Shown: positions 48,647-58,343, numbered from the stretch's first letter. The stretch: 64,000 nt of DNA from CBDBFH01 sp965204775 (GCA_965204775.1 CBDBFH010000022.1:1-64000); one strand, 5' to 3'. Translations and numbers: made by a program. The notes: generated from the sequence alone by a model not told the origin.

Positions 48647-49384
48647 ATGTTCGACCTGAAAGACAGAGCAGCCCTGATCACCGGCGCTTCGGGAGGGATT
48701 GGCGGGGCCATCGCCCGCGCTTTCCACCAGCTGGGCGCGCAGGTCGCGCTTTCAGGCAGACGGCGCGACCGGCTGGAGGCGCTCGCTCAGGAACTGGGCG
48801 GGCGCGCCCATATCCTGCCCTGCGCCCTCGAAGACCCCGAAGCCGTCAAGGAACTGCCCAGGCAGGCCGAGGCCCAAATGGGCGGCGTCGATATTCTCGT
48901 CAACAACGCCGGACTCACCCGCGACGGCCTCGCCATCCGGATGAGCGACGAGGACTGGAACGAAGTGATCCGGGTCGATCTGACCGCCGGATTCCTCCTG
49001 GCCCGCGGCGTTCTGCGCGGCATGATCCGCCGCCGCCGGGGCCGGATCATCTCGATCACCTCGGTGGTCGCCGCCGCCGGAAACCCCGGACAGGCCAACT
49101 ACGCCGCCGCCAAGGCCGGAATCACCGGCATGACCAAAGCACTGGCCCAGGAAGTCGCCGCGCGGGGGATCACCGTCAATTGCATCGCCCCCGGCTTCAT
49201 CGAAACCGCCATGACCGAAGCCCTCTCCGGCGACCAGCGCACCGCCCTCGCCGCCCGAATCCCGGCGGGCCGCTTCGGCCAGCCCCAGGACATCGCCGCC
49301 GCCGCCGCCTTCCTCGCCGCCGACGCCGCCGCCTATATCACCGGGCAAACCTTCCACATCAATGGCGGCATGGCCATGCCCTAG
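48647..49384 (+). CDS. fabG: 3-oxoacyl-ACP reductase
   Basis: NADPH-dependent reductase of type II fatty-acid synthesis, 245 aa. It has ALITGASGGIGGAIARAFHQLG, ALSGRRRDRL (NADP-binding arginines), LVNNAGLTRDGLAIRM, IISITSVVAAAGNPGQANYAAAKAGITGMTKALAQE (Ser, Tyr, Lys) and the C-terminal FHINGGMAM. Located eight bases after fabD. The LTRDGLxxRM motif is specific for FabG among SDRs. Confidence 0.94.
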   Translation: MFDLKDRAALITGASGGIGGAIARAFHQLGAQVALSGRRRDRLEALAQELGGRAHILPCALEDPEAVKELPRQAEAQMGGVDILVNNAGLTRDGLAIRMSDEDWNEVIRVDLTAGFLLARGVLRGMIRRRRGRIISITSVVAAAGNPGQANYAAAKAGITGMTKALAQEVAARGITVNCIAPGFIETAMTEALSGDQRTALAARIPAGRFGQPQDIAAAAAFLAADAAAYITGQTFHINGGMAMP

Positions 49385-49521
49385 ACCCCCGCCATCTCCC
49401 GCCCCCTCCCGCTTGGCGCAGGCGGCAAGGGTGTGCTAGGAAGGGCGCTGATCCAAAGCCGGTCACACACCGGTCGCACACACCGGTCCAACAAGGGCAA
49501 TCGCCGAAGGGGTGGCACACA

Positions 49522-49773
49522 ATGGAACGAGAGAAGATTTTCGAGAAGGTCAAAAAAATCATCGTCGAGCATCTGGGCGATGAGGTCGCCGAGAAAATCA
49601 GCGATACGGCCGGATTCGTCGACGATCTGGGGGCCGACAGCCTCGACACCGTCGAATTGGTCATGGCCCTGGAAGAGGCATTCGACATCGAAATCCCCGA
49701 TGACATGGCCGAGTCGATTATGACCGTCGGGGATGCGGTCTCCTTTATCGAAAAGAAGGCCGGCGAGAGCTGA
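49522..49773 (+). CDS. acpP: Acyl carrier protein
   Basis: Small acidic carrier of 83 aa for fatty-acid synthesis. The phosphopantetheine attachment Ser is in GADSLDTVELVMALEEAFDIEIPDD, and the closing MTVGDAVSFIEKK is typical. It is separated from fabG by 137 bp containing repeated CACACACCGGTC motifs and a GGGG ribosome-binding region, so it may have its own promoter to allow high expression. fabF follows after 40 bp. Confidence 0.96.
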   Translation: MEREKIFEKVKKIIVEHLGDEVAEKISDTAGFVDDLGADSLDTVELVMALEEAFDIEIPDDMAESIMTVGDAVSFIEKKAGES

Positions 49774-49813
49774 GGCGGAGCGCCTCTCCCTTCATGACCC
49801 GAAGCGCGCCGGA

Positions 49814-51082
49814 ATGAGCAGACGGGTTGTCGTAACCGGTTTGGGCTTGCTGACCCCTCTGGCCTGCGGAGTCGAAGAGAGCTGGCAGGCGCTGATCGCG
49901 GGCCAGTCGGGCGCCGGGCCGATCACCCGCTTCGATCCCGCCCGCCTGCCCTGCCGAATCGCCTGCCAGGTGCCGGAAGACGGGCCGCAGGCCTTCCGCG
50001 CCCAGGACTGGGTCAGCACCAAAGAGCGCCGCCGCCTCGACCGCTTCTCCCTCTATGCCGTCATCGCCGCCCGGCAGGCTCTCGAACACGCCGGATGGAA
50101 GCCGCAGACCCCACAGGATCAGGCCGCAACCGGCGTCGCCATCGGCTCCGGAATCGGCGGCCTCGCCGCCATCGAAGACGCCGTGATCGCCACCCGCGGC
50201 CAAAAGCCGATCAGCCCCTTCTTCCTCCCCAAGGCGCTGGCCAATATGGCGGCGGGCAACGTCTCAATCCGCTTCGGCCTCAAGGGGCCGAACATCTCGC
50301 CGGTGACCGCCTGCGCCGCCAGCTCCCACGCCATCGGCGACGCCGCCCGCCTGATCATGTCCGGCGACGCCGAAGTGATGGTCGCCGGGGGCGCCGAGTC
50401 GGCCATCACCGAAACCTGCGTCGGCGGCTTCGCCGCCTGCCGCGCCCTCAGCACACGTTTCAACGACGACCCCCGGCGCGCCTCGCGCCCCTATGACAAA
50501 GACCGCGACGGCTTCGTCATCGGCGAAGGGGCCGGAATCGTCGTCCTGGAATCCTGGGAGCACGCCCGCGACCGCGGCGCCAAAATCCATGCACAAATCG
50601 CCGGATACGGCCTGTCGGGCGACGCCCATCACATCACCGCCCCGGCCCGCGACGGCGACGGCGCGCTGCGCGCCATGCAGGCCGCCCTCAAACATGCACG
50701 CCTGAAACCCGCCCAGATCGACTACATCAACGCCCACGGAACCTCGACCCCGCTCGGCGACGAAATCGAACTCACCGCCATCTCCCGCCTCATCAACGGC
50801 GAGGATACAGGCGGCCTCAACCAGACCCTCACCGTCTCCTCGACCAAATCCGCCATCGGCCATCTGCTGGGCGCCGCCGGGGCGGTCGAGGCCATCTTCT
50901 CGATCCTCGCCATGCGCGACGGCATCGCGCCCCCCACCCTCAATCTCGACAATCCCGACGTCGAGACCGGTATTGATCTCGCCCCCAAAACCGCCCGGCG
51001 CAAGCGGATCGACACCGCGATGAGCAATTCCTTCGGCTTCGGCGGCACCAATGCCTGCCTGGTCTTCACAAAACCGGACTGA
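49814..51082 (+). CDS. fabF: 3-oxoacyl-ACP synthase II
   Basis: Condensing enzyme that elongates acyl-ACP, 422 aa from ATG 49814 (MSRRVVVTGLGLLTPLACGVEESWQ). The thiolase-fold catalytic triad is visible: Cys in SPVTACAASSHAIGDAA, His in INAHGTSTPLGD and His in STKSAIGHLLGAAGAVE, with the Lys just before. The C-terminal NSFGFGGTNACLVF is diagnostic. The upstream-extended frame (from 49733) lies in acpP. Immediately followed by mltG. Confidence 0.95.
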   Translation: MSRRVVVTGLGLLTPLACGVEESWQALIAGQSGAGPITRFDPARLPCRIACQVPEDGPQAFRAQDWVSTKERRRLDRFSLYAVIAARQALEHAGWKPQTPQDQAATGVAIGSGIGGLAAIEDAVIATRGQKPISPFFLPKALANMAAGNVSIRFGLKGPNISPVTACAASSHAIGDAARLIMSGDAEVMVAGGAESAITETCVGGFAACRALSTRFNDDPRRASRPYDKDRDGFVIGEGAGIVVLESWEHARDRGAKIHAQIAGYGLSGDAHHITAPARDGDGALRAMQAALKHARLKPAQIDYINAHGTSTPLGDEIELTAISRLINGEDTGGLNQTLTVSSTKSAIGHLLGAAGAVEAIFSILAMRDGIAPPTLNLDNPDVETGIDLAPKTARRKRIDTAMSNSFGFGGTNACLVFTKPD

Positions 51083-52096
51083 ATGCAGGACACCGGACCT
51101 CCCCGCCGCTCCCGCCGCCTGCTCGCGGCTTTCCTGATCGCCGCCGCCGGGCTGGGCGGGGGCGCGCTGGCGGACCGGGCGCTGATCCATCTCGCCGGAC
51201 AGCCTGGACCCGCGCCGGACGCTTCCGTCATCGTCATCACTCCCGGCGCGAGTCTCGCCGAAGCCGCCCGCCTTCTCGACCGCGCCGGGCTGATCGAAAA
51301 CCTCCTCCTGTTCCGCTACGCCGCCTGGCGCGGCGCGCAGGAGGGAATCATCAAGACCGGCGAGTACGAGATCCCCGCCCGCGCCAGCGCGGCGCATATC
51401 CTCGCCATTCTGCGCAGCGGGCGCTCCGTCCTGCACCGGCTGACCATCCCCGAAGGCTGGACCGTCCATCAGGTCGCCGAAATCCTGCGCGCCAACACCC
51501 TGCTCACCGGCGAGACCGGCCCGCCGCCGCCCGAAGGCTCCCTCCTGCCCGAAACCTATTATTTTATCCGGGGCGACTCACGCCGCAAACTGCTCACCCG
51601 GATGCGCCAGGCCCGCCGCAAGCTGCTCGCCGACCTGTGGGCCGCCCGTGCCCCCGATCTGCCTTACGCCAATCCCGGCGAAGCCGTCATCCTCGCCTCG
51701 CTGATCGAGAAAGAGACCGGCAAAGCGGAGGAGCGCCGCACGGTCGCCGCCGTCTTCCTCAACCGGCTGCAGCGGGGGATGCGCCTCCAGTCCGATCCGA
51801 CCGTGATCTACGGCCTGACCGAAGGGCGCGCCCTGCTCCGCCGCCCCCTCTCCCGGCGCGACCTCGCCCGCCGGACCCCCTATAACACCTATCTGATCAA
51901 GGGCCTGCCGCCGGGCCCAATCGCCAATCCGGGGCGCGCCGCGCTCGAGGCCGCCCTCTCTCCGCCGGTCAGCGATCATCTCTATTTCGTCGCCGACGGC
52001 AAAGGCGGGCATCTCTTCGCCCGCACCCTCGAAGACCACGAGCGCAATGTCGCGCGATGGCGAAAGATCGAAAGCCGCCGCGCCCGAAAACCATGA
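51083..52096 (+). CDS. mltG: Endolytic murein transglycosylase MltG
   Basis: Membrane-anchored lytic transglycosylase thought to terminate glycan strands, 337 aa. A short cytoplasmic basic stretch and one membrane helix (RLLAAFLIAAAGLGGGALAD) are followed by a LysM-like part and the YceG domain: EAVILASLIEKETGKAEERRTVAAVFLNRLQRGMRLQSDPTVIYGLTEG with the catalytic Glu, then TPYNTYLIKGLPPGPIANPGRAALEAAL and LYFVADGKGGHLFARTLEDHERNV. Starts directly after the fabF stop; the end overlaps gmk. fabF-mltG-gmk is a conserved alphaproteobacterial order. Confidence 0.94.
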   Translation: MQDTGPPRRSRRLLAAFLIAAAGLGGGALADRALIHLAGQPGPAPDASVIVITPGASLAEAARLLDRAGLIENLLLFRYAAWRGAQEGIIKTGEYEIPARASAAHILAILRSGRSVLHRLTIPEGWTVHQVAEILRANTLLTGETGPPPPEGSLLPETYYFIRGDSRRKLLTRMRQARRKLLADLWAARAPDLPYANPGEAVILASLIEKETGKAEERRTVAAVFLNRLQRGMRLQSDPTVIYGLTEGRALLRRPLSRRDLARRTPYNTYLIKGLPPGPIANPGRAALEAALSPPVSDHLYFVADGKGGHLFARTLEDHERNVARWRKIESRRARKP

Positions 52097-52737
52097 CCCT
52101 CTCCTCGCGTGGCCTGATGCTGATCCTGTCCTCGCCCTCAGGGGCGGGCAAGACCACCCTCTCGCGCAGGCTGGTCAAGGACGACCCCCGCCTGACCCTC
52201 TCGGTCTCGGCGACAACCCGGCCCCCCCGTCCGGCGGAAAAAGAGGGCAGGGATTATTTCTTCGTCACCCCCGAACGCTTCGCCCAGATGCGCAAGCACA
52301 GGGAACTCCTCGAATGGGCCGAAGTCCTGGGCCACGCCTACGGAACCCCCCGCGCCGCCGTCGAGCAGACCCTGGACGAAGGCCGCGACGTCCTCTTCGA
52401 CATCGACTGGCAAGGCGCGCAACAGCTTACCGCCGCCCGCCCCGGCGACGTGGTCACCGTCTTTGTCCTGCCGCCCTCGGCGCAGGCGCTGCGCGAGCGT
52501 CTGGCCAAGCGCCGCCAGGACTCCGCCCCCGTTCGCCGCCGCCGCCTCGCCCACGCCCCCGGCGAGATCACCCGCTTTGCCGAATATGACTATATTCTCG
52601 TCAATGACGAGATCGAGGGAAGTCTGGCCGCCCTGCAGGCCATCCTGCGCGCCGAACGCCTGCGCCGCCGCCGCCGGCAGGGGCTGACCCAATTCGTCGA
52701 GCGGCTGCGCAAAGACCTCGAAGCCGCCGGCTCCTAG
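52093..52737 (+). CDS. gmk: Guanylate kinase
   Basis: Phosphorylates GMP to GDP, 214 aa from ATG 52093, which overlaps the mltG stop (ATGA). The P-loop is LSSPSGAGKTTLSRRL; the GMP-binding block is LSVSATTRPPRPAEKEGRDYFFV, then FLEWAEV-like LLEWAEVLGHAYGTPRAAVEQTLDEGRDVLFDIDWQGAQQL. The lid and NDEIEGSLAALQAIL follow. An in-frame start at 52057 lies within mltG and is less likely. Ends four bases into the convergent alcohol dehydrogenase gene. Confidence 0.95.
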   Translation: MTLSSRGLMLILSSPSGAGKTTLSRRLVKDDPRLTLSVSATTRPPRPAEKEGRDYFFVTPERFAQMRKHRELLEWAEVLGHAYGTPRAAVEQTLDEGRDVLFDIDWQGAQQLTAARPGDVVTVFVLPPSAQALRERLAKRRQDSAPVRRRRLAHAPGEITRFAEYDYILVNDEIEGSLAALQAILRAERLRRRRRQGLTQFVERLRKDLEAAGS

Positions 52738-53873
52738 CCCAGCGCTTCCTTGATCATCATCTCGTAATCCTGCGGCGTCGCGGGCCGGGGATTGGTGAAG
52801 GAACAGGCGTCGCCGGCGGCATTCTCAATCAGGCCCGGCTCGCGCCCCGTCACCCCCATCGCCGACAGATTGGGCGGCAGGCTCAGACGCGCATTCAGCG
52901 CCGTGATCTCCTCGGCCAGATCGGCTTGCGGGGACAGGCCCATCGCCTCGCGCAGGCGGTCATATTTATCCCCGGTGTGGGCCTTGTTGAAGCGCAGAAC
53001 CGTCGGCAGGAAAATCGCATTCAACGTGCCGTGGTGCAGCTTCAGCTCCCTGATCCGCCCGCAGGCATGACTCATCGCATGAACCGCGCCCAGCCCCATG
53101 ATAAAGGCCATCGCGCCCTCGCTGGAGGCCATCATCATGTTCCAGCGCGCCTCGCGGTCGGCGCCGTCCTGATAGGCCTTCTCCAGCCAGCCCTCGCGAA
53201 TCCCACGCCGCAGCCCGTCCAGACCAACCGCCTCGGCGGGCGGATTGATGATCGGCGACAACACCGCCTCAATGCAGTGCGTCATCGCATCCATCCCGGT
53301 CCCCGCCGTCAACTTGGGCGGCAGGCCCAGCGTCAATTCCGGGTCGCAGACCGCAACCAGCGGAATCAAACCCTGCCCCTGCCCGACAAAGGTCAATTTG
53401 CGCCCGTCTTTGGTGACGATCACCGAGCCGACCGAAACCTCGCTGCCCGTCCCCGACGTGGTCGGAACCGCGACCAGCGGCGGCAGGGGCTTGATCTTGT
53501 CGCGCCCGCCTTCGATCATCGAATATTGCGCCAGCGGCGCAGGGTTGGAAACCAGTATCCCCACCGCCTTGCCCAGATCCATCGACGAGCCGCCCCCAAC
53601 GCATAACAGGCCGTCGCATTTCTCCTCGTGATAGAGGGCCAGCGCCTCTTCCACCGCCTCCTCGGTCGGATTCTCCGGCGTGCCGTCGAAAATCACCGGC
53701 GACACATCATTGCCCAGCGCCTCGCGCACCTTGTCGATGATCCCCGCCGCGATCAGACCCTTGTCCGTGCACAGCAAGGGGCGCTTGATCCCCGTATCCT
53801 TGAGAATCTGCGGCAACTGCGAAATCGCTCCAAAATCAAATTCGGTGCGGGTCAAATAGCTGAGCGTGGGCAT
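52734..53873 (-). CDS. Iron-containing alcohol dehydrogenase
   Basis: Group III (Fe-dependent) NAD(P)-linked alcohol dehydrogenase of 379 aa, starting at ATG 53873 with AGGAGG upstream. The cofactor motif is LLCVGGGSSMDLGKAVG, the conserved PTTSGTGSEVS loop follows, and the metal ligands lie in DAMTHCIEAVLS and GAVHAMSHACG (HxxxHxxxH-like), plus NAIFLPTVLRFN. Substrate not determinable. Stands alone, convergent with gmk and divergent from the DUF898 gene. Confidence 0.9.
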   Translation of the reverse strand: MPTLSYLTRTEFDFGAISQLPQILKDTGIKRPLLCTDKGLIAAGIIDKVREALGNDVSPVIFDGTPENPTEEAVEEALALYHEEKCDGLLCVGGGSSMDLGKAVGILVSNPAPLAQYSMIEGGRDKIKPLPPLVAVPTTSGTGSEVSVGSVIVTKDGRKLTFVGQGQGLIPLVAVCDPELTLGLPPKLTAGTGMDAMTHCIEAVLSPIINPPAEAVGLDGLRRGIREGWLEKAYQDGADREARWNMMMASSEGAMAFIMGLGAVHAMSHACGRIRELKLHHGTLNAIFLPTVLRFNKAHTGDKYDRLREAMGLSPQADLAEEITALNARLSLPPNLSAMGVTGREPGLIENAAGDACSFTNPRPATPQDYEMMIKEALG

Positions 53874-54019
53874 TGGGCTCTCCTCCTCCTGAATGGGCCG
53901 GTTCAAGTCTCGCATGGCCGCCCCCGGACGGCAAGAGCCGTCTGGCCTGCGCCGGGCCGGGTCTGCTATAGATTGAGACTCCCCCAAAGGCGGCGGGAAG
54001 CAGCAGGAAAAGGAGAAAA

Positions 54020-55243
54020 ATGAGCGCCGACGCCGCCTCCGCCGAAGCCGCGCCCCCGCCCGTCGCCTTCACCGGCGACCGGCGCGAATTGCTCGGCATC
54101 GTCCTCACCAATACCGCCCTCAACCTGCTCACCCTCGGCATCTACCGCTTCTGGGCGGTGACCAATCTGCGCCGCTTCTACTGGCGCAACACCAGCGTCG
54201 ACGGCGATCCCTTCGAATATACCGGAACCGGCCTTGAACTCCTGCTCGGCGCAGTGATCGTCCTCGCCGTCATCTTTGGCTTTACCCTGCTGCTGCAGGT
54301 TTCCGGTGGCATAGCCGCCAATCTGACCAGCCTGATCATCCTGCTCTATCCCCTCGCGGTCTGGCGCGCCCGGCGCTACCGCCTCGCCCGAACCCGCTGG
54401 CGCGGAATCCGCTTCAGCCAGCAGGGCGGACAATGGGCCTACACAGTCAAATTCTATGGCTGGTATCTGCTCACCACCCTGACGCTGGGGATCGCCTATC
54501 CTTTCCTGCGCCGCCACCGCCACGGCGCTTTGCTCGCCGCCATGTCCTTCGGCAATCAACCCGCCCGCTTCGCCGGAAACGGCAGCGAACTCCTCCAGCC
54601 CTGGCTGGCTGCCAACGGCATCTATGTCGCCTTCTTTTCGCTCTTTCTGTTCCTTGTCTTTGGGCCGGCTCTCTTCGCCCCCCAGGCCGCCGAATCCCCC
54701 GTCCAGGAGGTTCTATCCCTCCTGGAGACTCAGAATGCCTTCGCCATCTTCACCGCCTATATTCTGCTCACCGTGCTGGTCGTAATGACCCTCCTCGTCT
54801 ATTATCGGGTGCGCGAATTCCAATTCTTCGCCCGGCATCTGCGGATCGGAGAACTCCATTTCTGGGCCTGGCTCAATCTCAAGCCGATCATCTTCCTCTA
54901 TCTGCGCTATCTGGCGATCCTGCTCCTTCCCCTGATCCTCTTCGTGGGAGTTGCCGTTTATGCGTTTTTCGATCTGGTCGCGGCAGGGAGCACGGAAGGA
55001 GGAAACTTCGATCAGTTCGCCTCCTTTGCCGTCATTGCTTTTTTTGTCTTTGCGGTTCTCTTCTTCCTCTTCCAGAGTGTTGTGCGCCATGTTTTCTGGA
55101 TCGCGCCGCTTCTCGCCTATGGCGCAGGGCGCGTGGCGATTGGCCGCTTCGACGAAGTTGAGCGGATTCAGCAAAGCGCCTCCCAGGAAATCGAGCGCGG
55201 CGAGGGCCTGGCCGAGGCGCTCGATATCGACGCCGGATTCTAG
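54020..55243 (+). CDS. DUF898 (YjgN-like) membrane protein
   Basis: A 407-aa multi-helix inner-membrane protein. Two halves repeat the family pattern: NTALNLLTLGIYRFWAVTNLRRFYWRNTSVDGDPFEYTGTGLELLLG near the N-terminus and VKFYGWYLLTTLTLGIAYPFLRRHRHGALLAAMSFGNQPARFAGNG after residue 145, where the TLGIY-FW and RRxxW-NT elements are typical. About eight hydrophobic segments. Function unknown; the M48 protease gene follows after 11 bp and is commonly its neighbour. Confidence 0.88.
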   Translation: MSADAASAEAAPPPVAFTGDRRELLGIVLTNTALNLLTLGIYRFWAVTNLRRFYWRNTSVDGDPFEYTGTGLELLLGAVIVLAVIFGFTLLLQVSGGIAANLTSLIILLYPLAVWRARRYRLARTRWRGIRFSQQGGQWAYTVKFYGWYLLTTLTLGIAYPFLRRHRHGALLAAMSFGNQPARFAGNGSELLQPWLAANGIYVAFFSLFLFLVFGPALFAPQAAESPVQEVLSLLETQNAFAIFTAYILLTVLVVMTLLVYYRVREFQFFARHLRIGELHFWAWLNLKPIIFLYLRYLAILLLPLILFVGVAVYAFFDLVAAGSTEGGNFDQFASFAVIAFFVFAVLFFLFQSVVRHVFWIAPLLAYGAGRVAIGRFDEVERIQQSASQEIERGEGLAEALDIDAGF

Positions 55244-55254
55244 AGGCCGCACAC

Positions 55255-56421
55255 ATGCGCTATTCCACCTATTATGACGGCTTGAGCGCCCGGGTTCACA
55301 ACGTCTTCCCGGTTTTGGAGCCGGGTCTGCTGCGCCTGCGCGACCATGAAGGCCGCACTCTTGCGCTGTGGATCGTCGAGGAAATCATCCGCCGCAAGTC
55401 GGGGGAAAGGGGCGTCTGGCTGCTCGTCCATGAGGGCGGCGAGGGCCGCCTCTTCCTGCGTGACACGCGCACCCAGGCCCGGCTGCGCGAGATCAATCCG
55501 CGTCTGGGCCTGAACTTCGATGCCGCCCGCGCCGCCCGCATTTCCGGCCTCAGCCTCGCGCTGCTCGCGCTGGGCGGGCTGATCCTCTGGCAGGGTCTGC
55601 CGGTTCTGGCCGCACAGCTGACCGCCGCCGTCCCGCCCGGGCTGGAGCGCAGAATGGGCGAGCGAATCCGCGGCGATCTTCTGGGGCAGGTCGCCTCCTC
55701 CCTCCCCGCCCCGGATATCCTGACCTGCTCCCGCGAAGAGCGCATCGCCGGGGAATGTCCGGCCCGGCGCGACCTGCCCAAATCCGCCGCCCTGTGCGCC
55801 GAACCCGAAGGCAGCGCCGCCCTCCGGCGCCTCGCCGATCACGTCGCCCGCGATGTCGATCTGCCCTGGCCGCTCTCGGTCGAGGTCGTCAATATGAAAA
55901 TCTCCAATGCCGGAGCCATTCCGGGCGGCTATATCGTCCTCTTTCGCGGCCTGATCGAAGAGGCCGAAAGCCCCGATATGATCGCCGGAGTCCTCGCCCA
56001 TGAGATCGGCCATGTCGCCGCCCGCCACGGACTTCAGGGCCTGATCCGAAACACCAGCGCATGGTTCCTGCTCGGCCTGATCACCGGCGATCTGACCGGC
56101 GCGCTCGCCATCGCCGGGGTCGCTCTGGTCGGCGCGGCCTACAGCCGCGAAATGGAGCGCGAGGCCGACGCCTACGCCGTCGACTTGATGCGCCGCCGAA
56201 AGATCGACCCCGAACCGCTCGCCGCATGGATGGAGAAATTGGGACAAGACGGACCGCCGGGACTCTTCTCCCTCTTCCTGACCCATCCCCGCTCACCGGA
56301 GCGGGCCGCAGTGCTGCGCGAGATTCAGGTCGAAAACCCCCGGCCCGTTTTGTCCGACTCCGACTTCGCCGCCCTCAAGAAAATCTGCGGTGAAAAACAG
56401 GAAAAGCCGGAACAGGAATAA
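55255..56421 (+). CDS. M48-family zinc metalloprotease
   Basis: A 388-aa membrane-associated peptidase. An N-terminal domain of about 95 residues is followed by one helix (ISGLSLALLALGGLILWQGLPVLAA) and a periplasmic catalytic domain: MIAGVLAHEIGHVAARHGLQGL supplies HExxH and MEREADAYAVDLMRR the third zinc ligand, Glu. A hydrophobic stretch lies between them (FLLGLITGDLTGALAIAGVALVGAAY). Resembles BepA/LoiP-type quality-control proteases of the envelope. Likely co-transcribed with the DUF898 gene. Confidence 0.9.
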   Translation: MRYSTYYDGLSARVHNVFPVLEPGLLRLRDHEGRTLALWIVEEIIRRKSGERGVWLLVHEGGEGRLFLRDTRTQARLREINPRLGLNFDAARAARISGLSLALLALGGLILWQGLPVLAAQLTAAVPPGLERRMGERIRGDLLGQVASSLPAPDILTCSREERIAGECPARRDLPKSAALCAEPEGSAALRRLADHVARDVDLPWPLSVEVVNMKISNAGAIPGGYIVLFRGLIEEAESPDMIAGVLAHEIGHVAARHGLQGLIRNTSAWFLLGLITGDLTGALAIAGVALVGAAYSREMEREADAYAVDLMRRRKIDPEPLAAWMEKLGQDGPPGLFSLFLTHPRSPERAAVLREIQVENPRPVLSDSDFAALKKICGEKQEKPEQE

Positions 56422-56463
56422 GAACAAGAACGGGAAAGGCCCCGGCCCGGATCCGCCGGTCTT

Positions 56464-57318
56464 TTACGCTTCCCCGGCGGCCTCCCAGACGCGGGCCAGT
56501 GCGCAGAACGCCTCGACCGGCAGCTGTTCGGGGCGCAGGCCGGGGTCGATCCCGGCCTGCGCCAGCAAAGCGGGCGAGTCGGGGGTGAGGGTGCGCAAAC
56601 TGTTGCGAAGCATTTTGCGCCTTTGCGAAAAAACCGCCGACGCCACCTCCCGCAAAGCCGCCAGACTGGCCGGAGCGCGCGGGCGGGGCAGGGGCTCCAG
56701 CCGCAAAATGCAGGCGTCCACCGCCGGTTGGGGCCGAAAGGCTTGCGCCGGAATCGAAAATAGAATCCGCGCCCGCGCCCGCCATCCGCATAAAACCGAG
56801 AGAAAGCCGTAATCCCGCCCGCCCGGCGCGGCGGTGATCCGCTCGCCCGCCTCGCGCTGAACCGCGACGGTGATGCTGGAAAAAACCGGCGGCCACGACT
56901 CGCCCCCCAGCCAAAACCCGATCAGCGCCGAGGCGATGTTGAAAGGCAGATTTCCCGCAATCCGCAAATGCCCCCGCTCCGCCGCGAAGCGCTCCGGGGC
57001 GAGGGCGAGCGCATCGCCGATCACAAACTCGCAACGTCCGGGAAAGGCGGCGGCGATCTCCGCCAGCGCCGGGGCAAAGCGCCGGTCGCGTTCAATCGCC
57101 GTCACCTGCGCCGCACCCTCATCCAGCAGCGCCCGCGTCAGCCCGCCCGGCCCCGCCCCGATCTCCAAAACCGCACTCCCCGCAAGCGGACCCGCCGCCC
57201 GCGCAATCCGCCCCAGCAGACTCAAATCCAGAATGTAATTCTGCCCCAGACTTTTGCGCGCCCTCAGGTCTTGCCGCCTGATCACCTCGCGCAGAGGCGG
57301 CAGACCCGCGCCACTCAT
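56464..57318 (-). CDS. rsmA: 16S rRNA dimethyladenosine transferase RsmA (KsgA)
   Basis: Dimethylates A1518 and A1519 of 16S rRNA in late 30S maturation. From ATG 57318, which overlaps the pdxA stop, it is 284 aa. It shows RKSLGQNYILDLSLLGRIARAA, the SAM motif VLEIGAGPGGLTRALLD, and NLPFNIASALI (motif IV), then AVQREAGERITA. The longer frame to 57,534 lies inside pdxA. Last gene of lptF-lptG-lptD-surA-pdxA-rsmA, a conserved order. Confidence 0.95.
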   Translation of the reverse strand: MSGAGLPPLREVIRRQDLRARKSLGQNYILDLSLLGRIARAAGPLAGSAVLEIGAGPGGLTRALLDEGAAQVTAIERDRRFAPALAEIAAAFPGRCEFVIGDALALAPERFAAERGHLRIAGNLPFNIASALIGFWLGGESWPPVFSSITVAVQREAGERITAAPGGRDYGFLSVLCGWRARARILFSIPAQAFRPQPAVDACILRLEPLPRPRAPASLAALREVASAVFSQRRKMLRNSLRTLTPDSPALLAQAGIDPGLRPEQLPVEAFCALARVWEAAGEA

Positions 57319-58343
57319 CGCGCCCGCGCCCGCGCCCGTGTTCGTGCAATCTCCCCGGCCAGCCTCAATGCCGCCAGCAAACTCGACGGGTCCGCAACGC
57401 CCCGCCCCGCAATGTCCGAACCCGTCCCGTGATCCGGAGACGCGCGCACAATCGGCAGGCCCAGCGTCACATTCACCCCATGCGCAAAATCCAGCGTCTT
57501 CAGCGCAATCAGCGCCTGATCGTGATACATGCACAAAGCCGCGTCATAGGTCTTGCGCGCCGCTTCGTGGAACAGGCTGTCCGCCGGGTGCGGACCGGAA
57601 ACCAAAACCCCCCGCTCCGCCAGATCGCCAACCGCCGGAGCAATCACCTCCAGCTCCTCCCGGCCCAAAATCCCGCCCTCCCCGGCATGGGGATTCAGGC
57701 CGCAAACCGCAATCCGCGGCGCGGACAGGCCGAAGTCCTCCTCCAGACCGCGGGCCAGGCGCAGTCCGGCCTCCAGAATCTTCTCCCGCGTCAGCGCCGC
57801 CGGAACCTCCAGCAGGGGCAGATGCGTCGTAACCAGCGCCGTCTTCAGCGCCGGAGCCGCCAGCAGCATCAGTCCGGCCTGCGCCGCCCCGCAGCGCGCC
57901 GCGATATATTCGGTCTGCCCCGCCTCCGCCATCCCCGCCGCCCGCGCCATGCGCTTATCAATCGGATTGGTGACCAGCCCGCCCGCCCGCCCGCTTTGCG
58001 CCAGTTCAATGCAGCGGTCCAGCGAGGCCAGCGCCGCCCCGGCCCCTGCGCAGTCCGAATATCCCGGCCTGGCCGCAACCTTCCGCCCCAAAGGCAAAAC
58101 CGGCAAAGCCTCCGGAAAAATCGCCGCCGCCTCCTCCGGCTCCCCGATTGCCCGGATGCTGCCGCCGATCCCCAAAGCGCGGGCCAGACCGCTCAGCCTT
58201 TCCGGATCGTCAACCGCAAAAAACGCCGGAACCCCCCCCCCCGCCCGCCGCGCCCAGGCCTGCAGAGTAATCTCGCCGCCAATCCCGGCGGGGTCGCCCA
58301 TGCTCAGCGCAAGCGGCCCGCCCGCCTCAACGCAGCTCGACAT
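57315..58343 (-). CDS. pdxA: 4-hydroxythreonine-4-phosphate dehydrogenase PdxA
   Basis: NAD-dependent step of the DXP-dependent pyridoxal phosphate pathway, 342 aa. It has LALSMGDPAGIGGEITLQAW at the N-terminus, metal ligands in VTTHLPLLEVPAAL and AVCGLNPHAGEGGILGREE, HDQALIALKTLDFAHGVNVTLGLPIVRASPDHGTGSDIAGRG with the conserved His and Asp. The last ten residues are a low-complexity Arg-Ala repeat. The proposed start overlaps surA by 17 bases. Confidence 0.94.
   Translation of the reverse strand: MSSCVEAGGPLALSMGDPAGIGGEITLQAWARRAGGGVPAFFAVDDPERLSGLARALGIGGSIRAIGEPEEAAAIFPEALPVLPLGRKVAARPGYSDCAGAGAALASLDRCIELAQSGRAGGLVTNPIDKRMARAAGMAEAGQTEYIAARCGAAQAGLMLLAAPALKTALVTTHLPLLEVPAALTREKILEAGLRLARGLEEDFGLSAPRIAVCGLNPHAGEGGILGREELEVIAPAVGDLAERGVLVSGPHPADSLFHEAARKTYDAALCMYHDQALIALKTLDFAHGVNVTLGLPIVRASPDHGTGSDIAGRGVADPSSLLAALRLAGEIARTRARARAR

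Noticed and set aside
49440..49521. CACACACCGGTC repeats before acpP as a regulatory array
   Set aside because: Only two to three short imperfect copies; not enough to call a feature.
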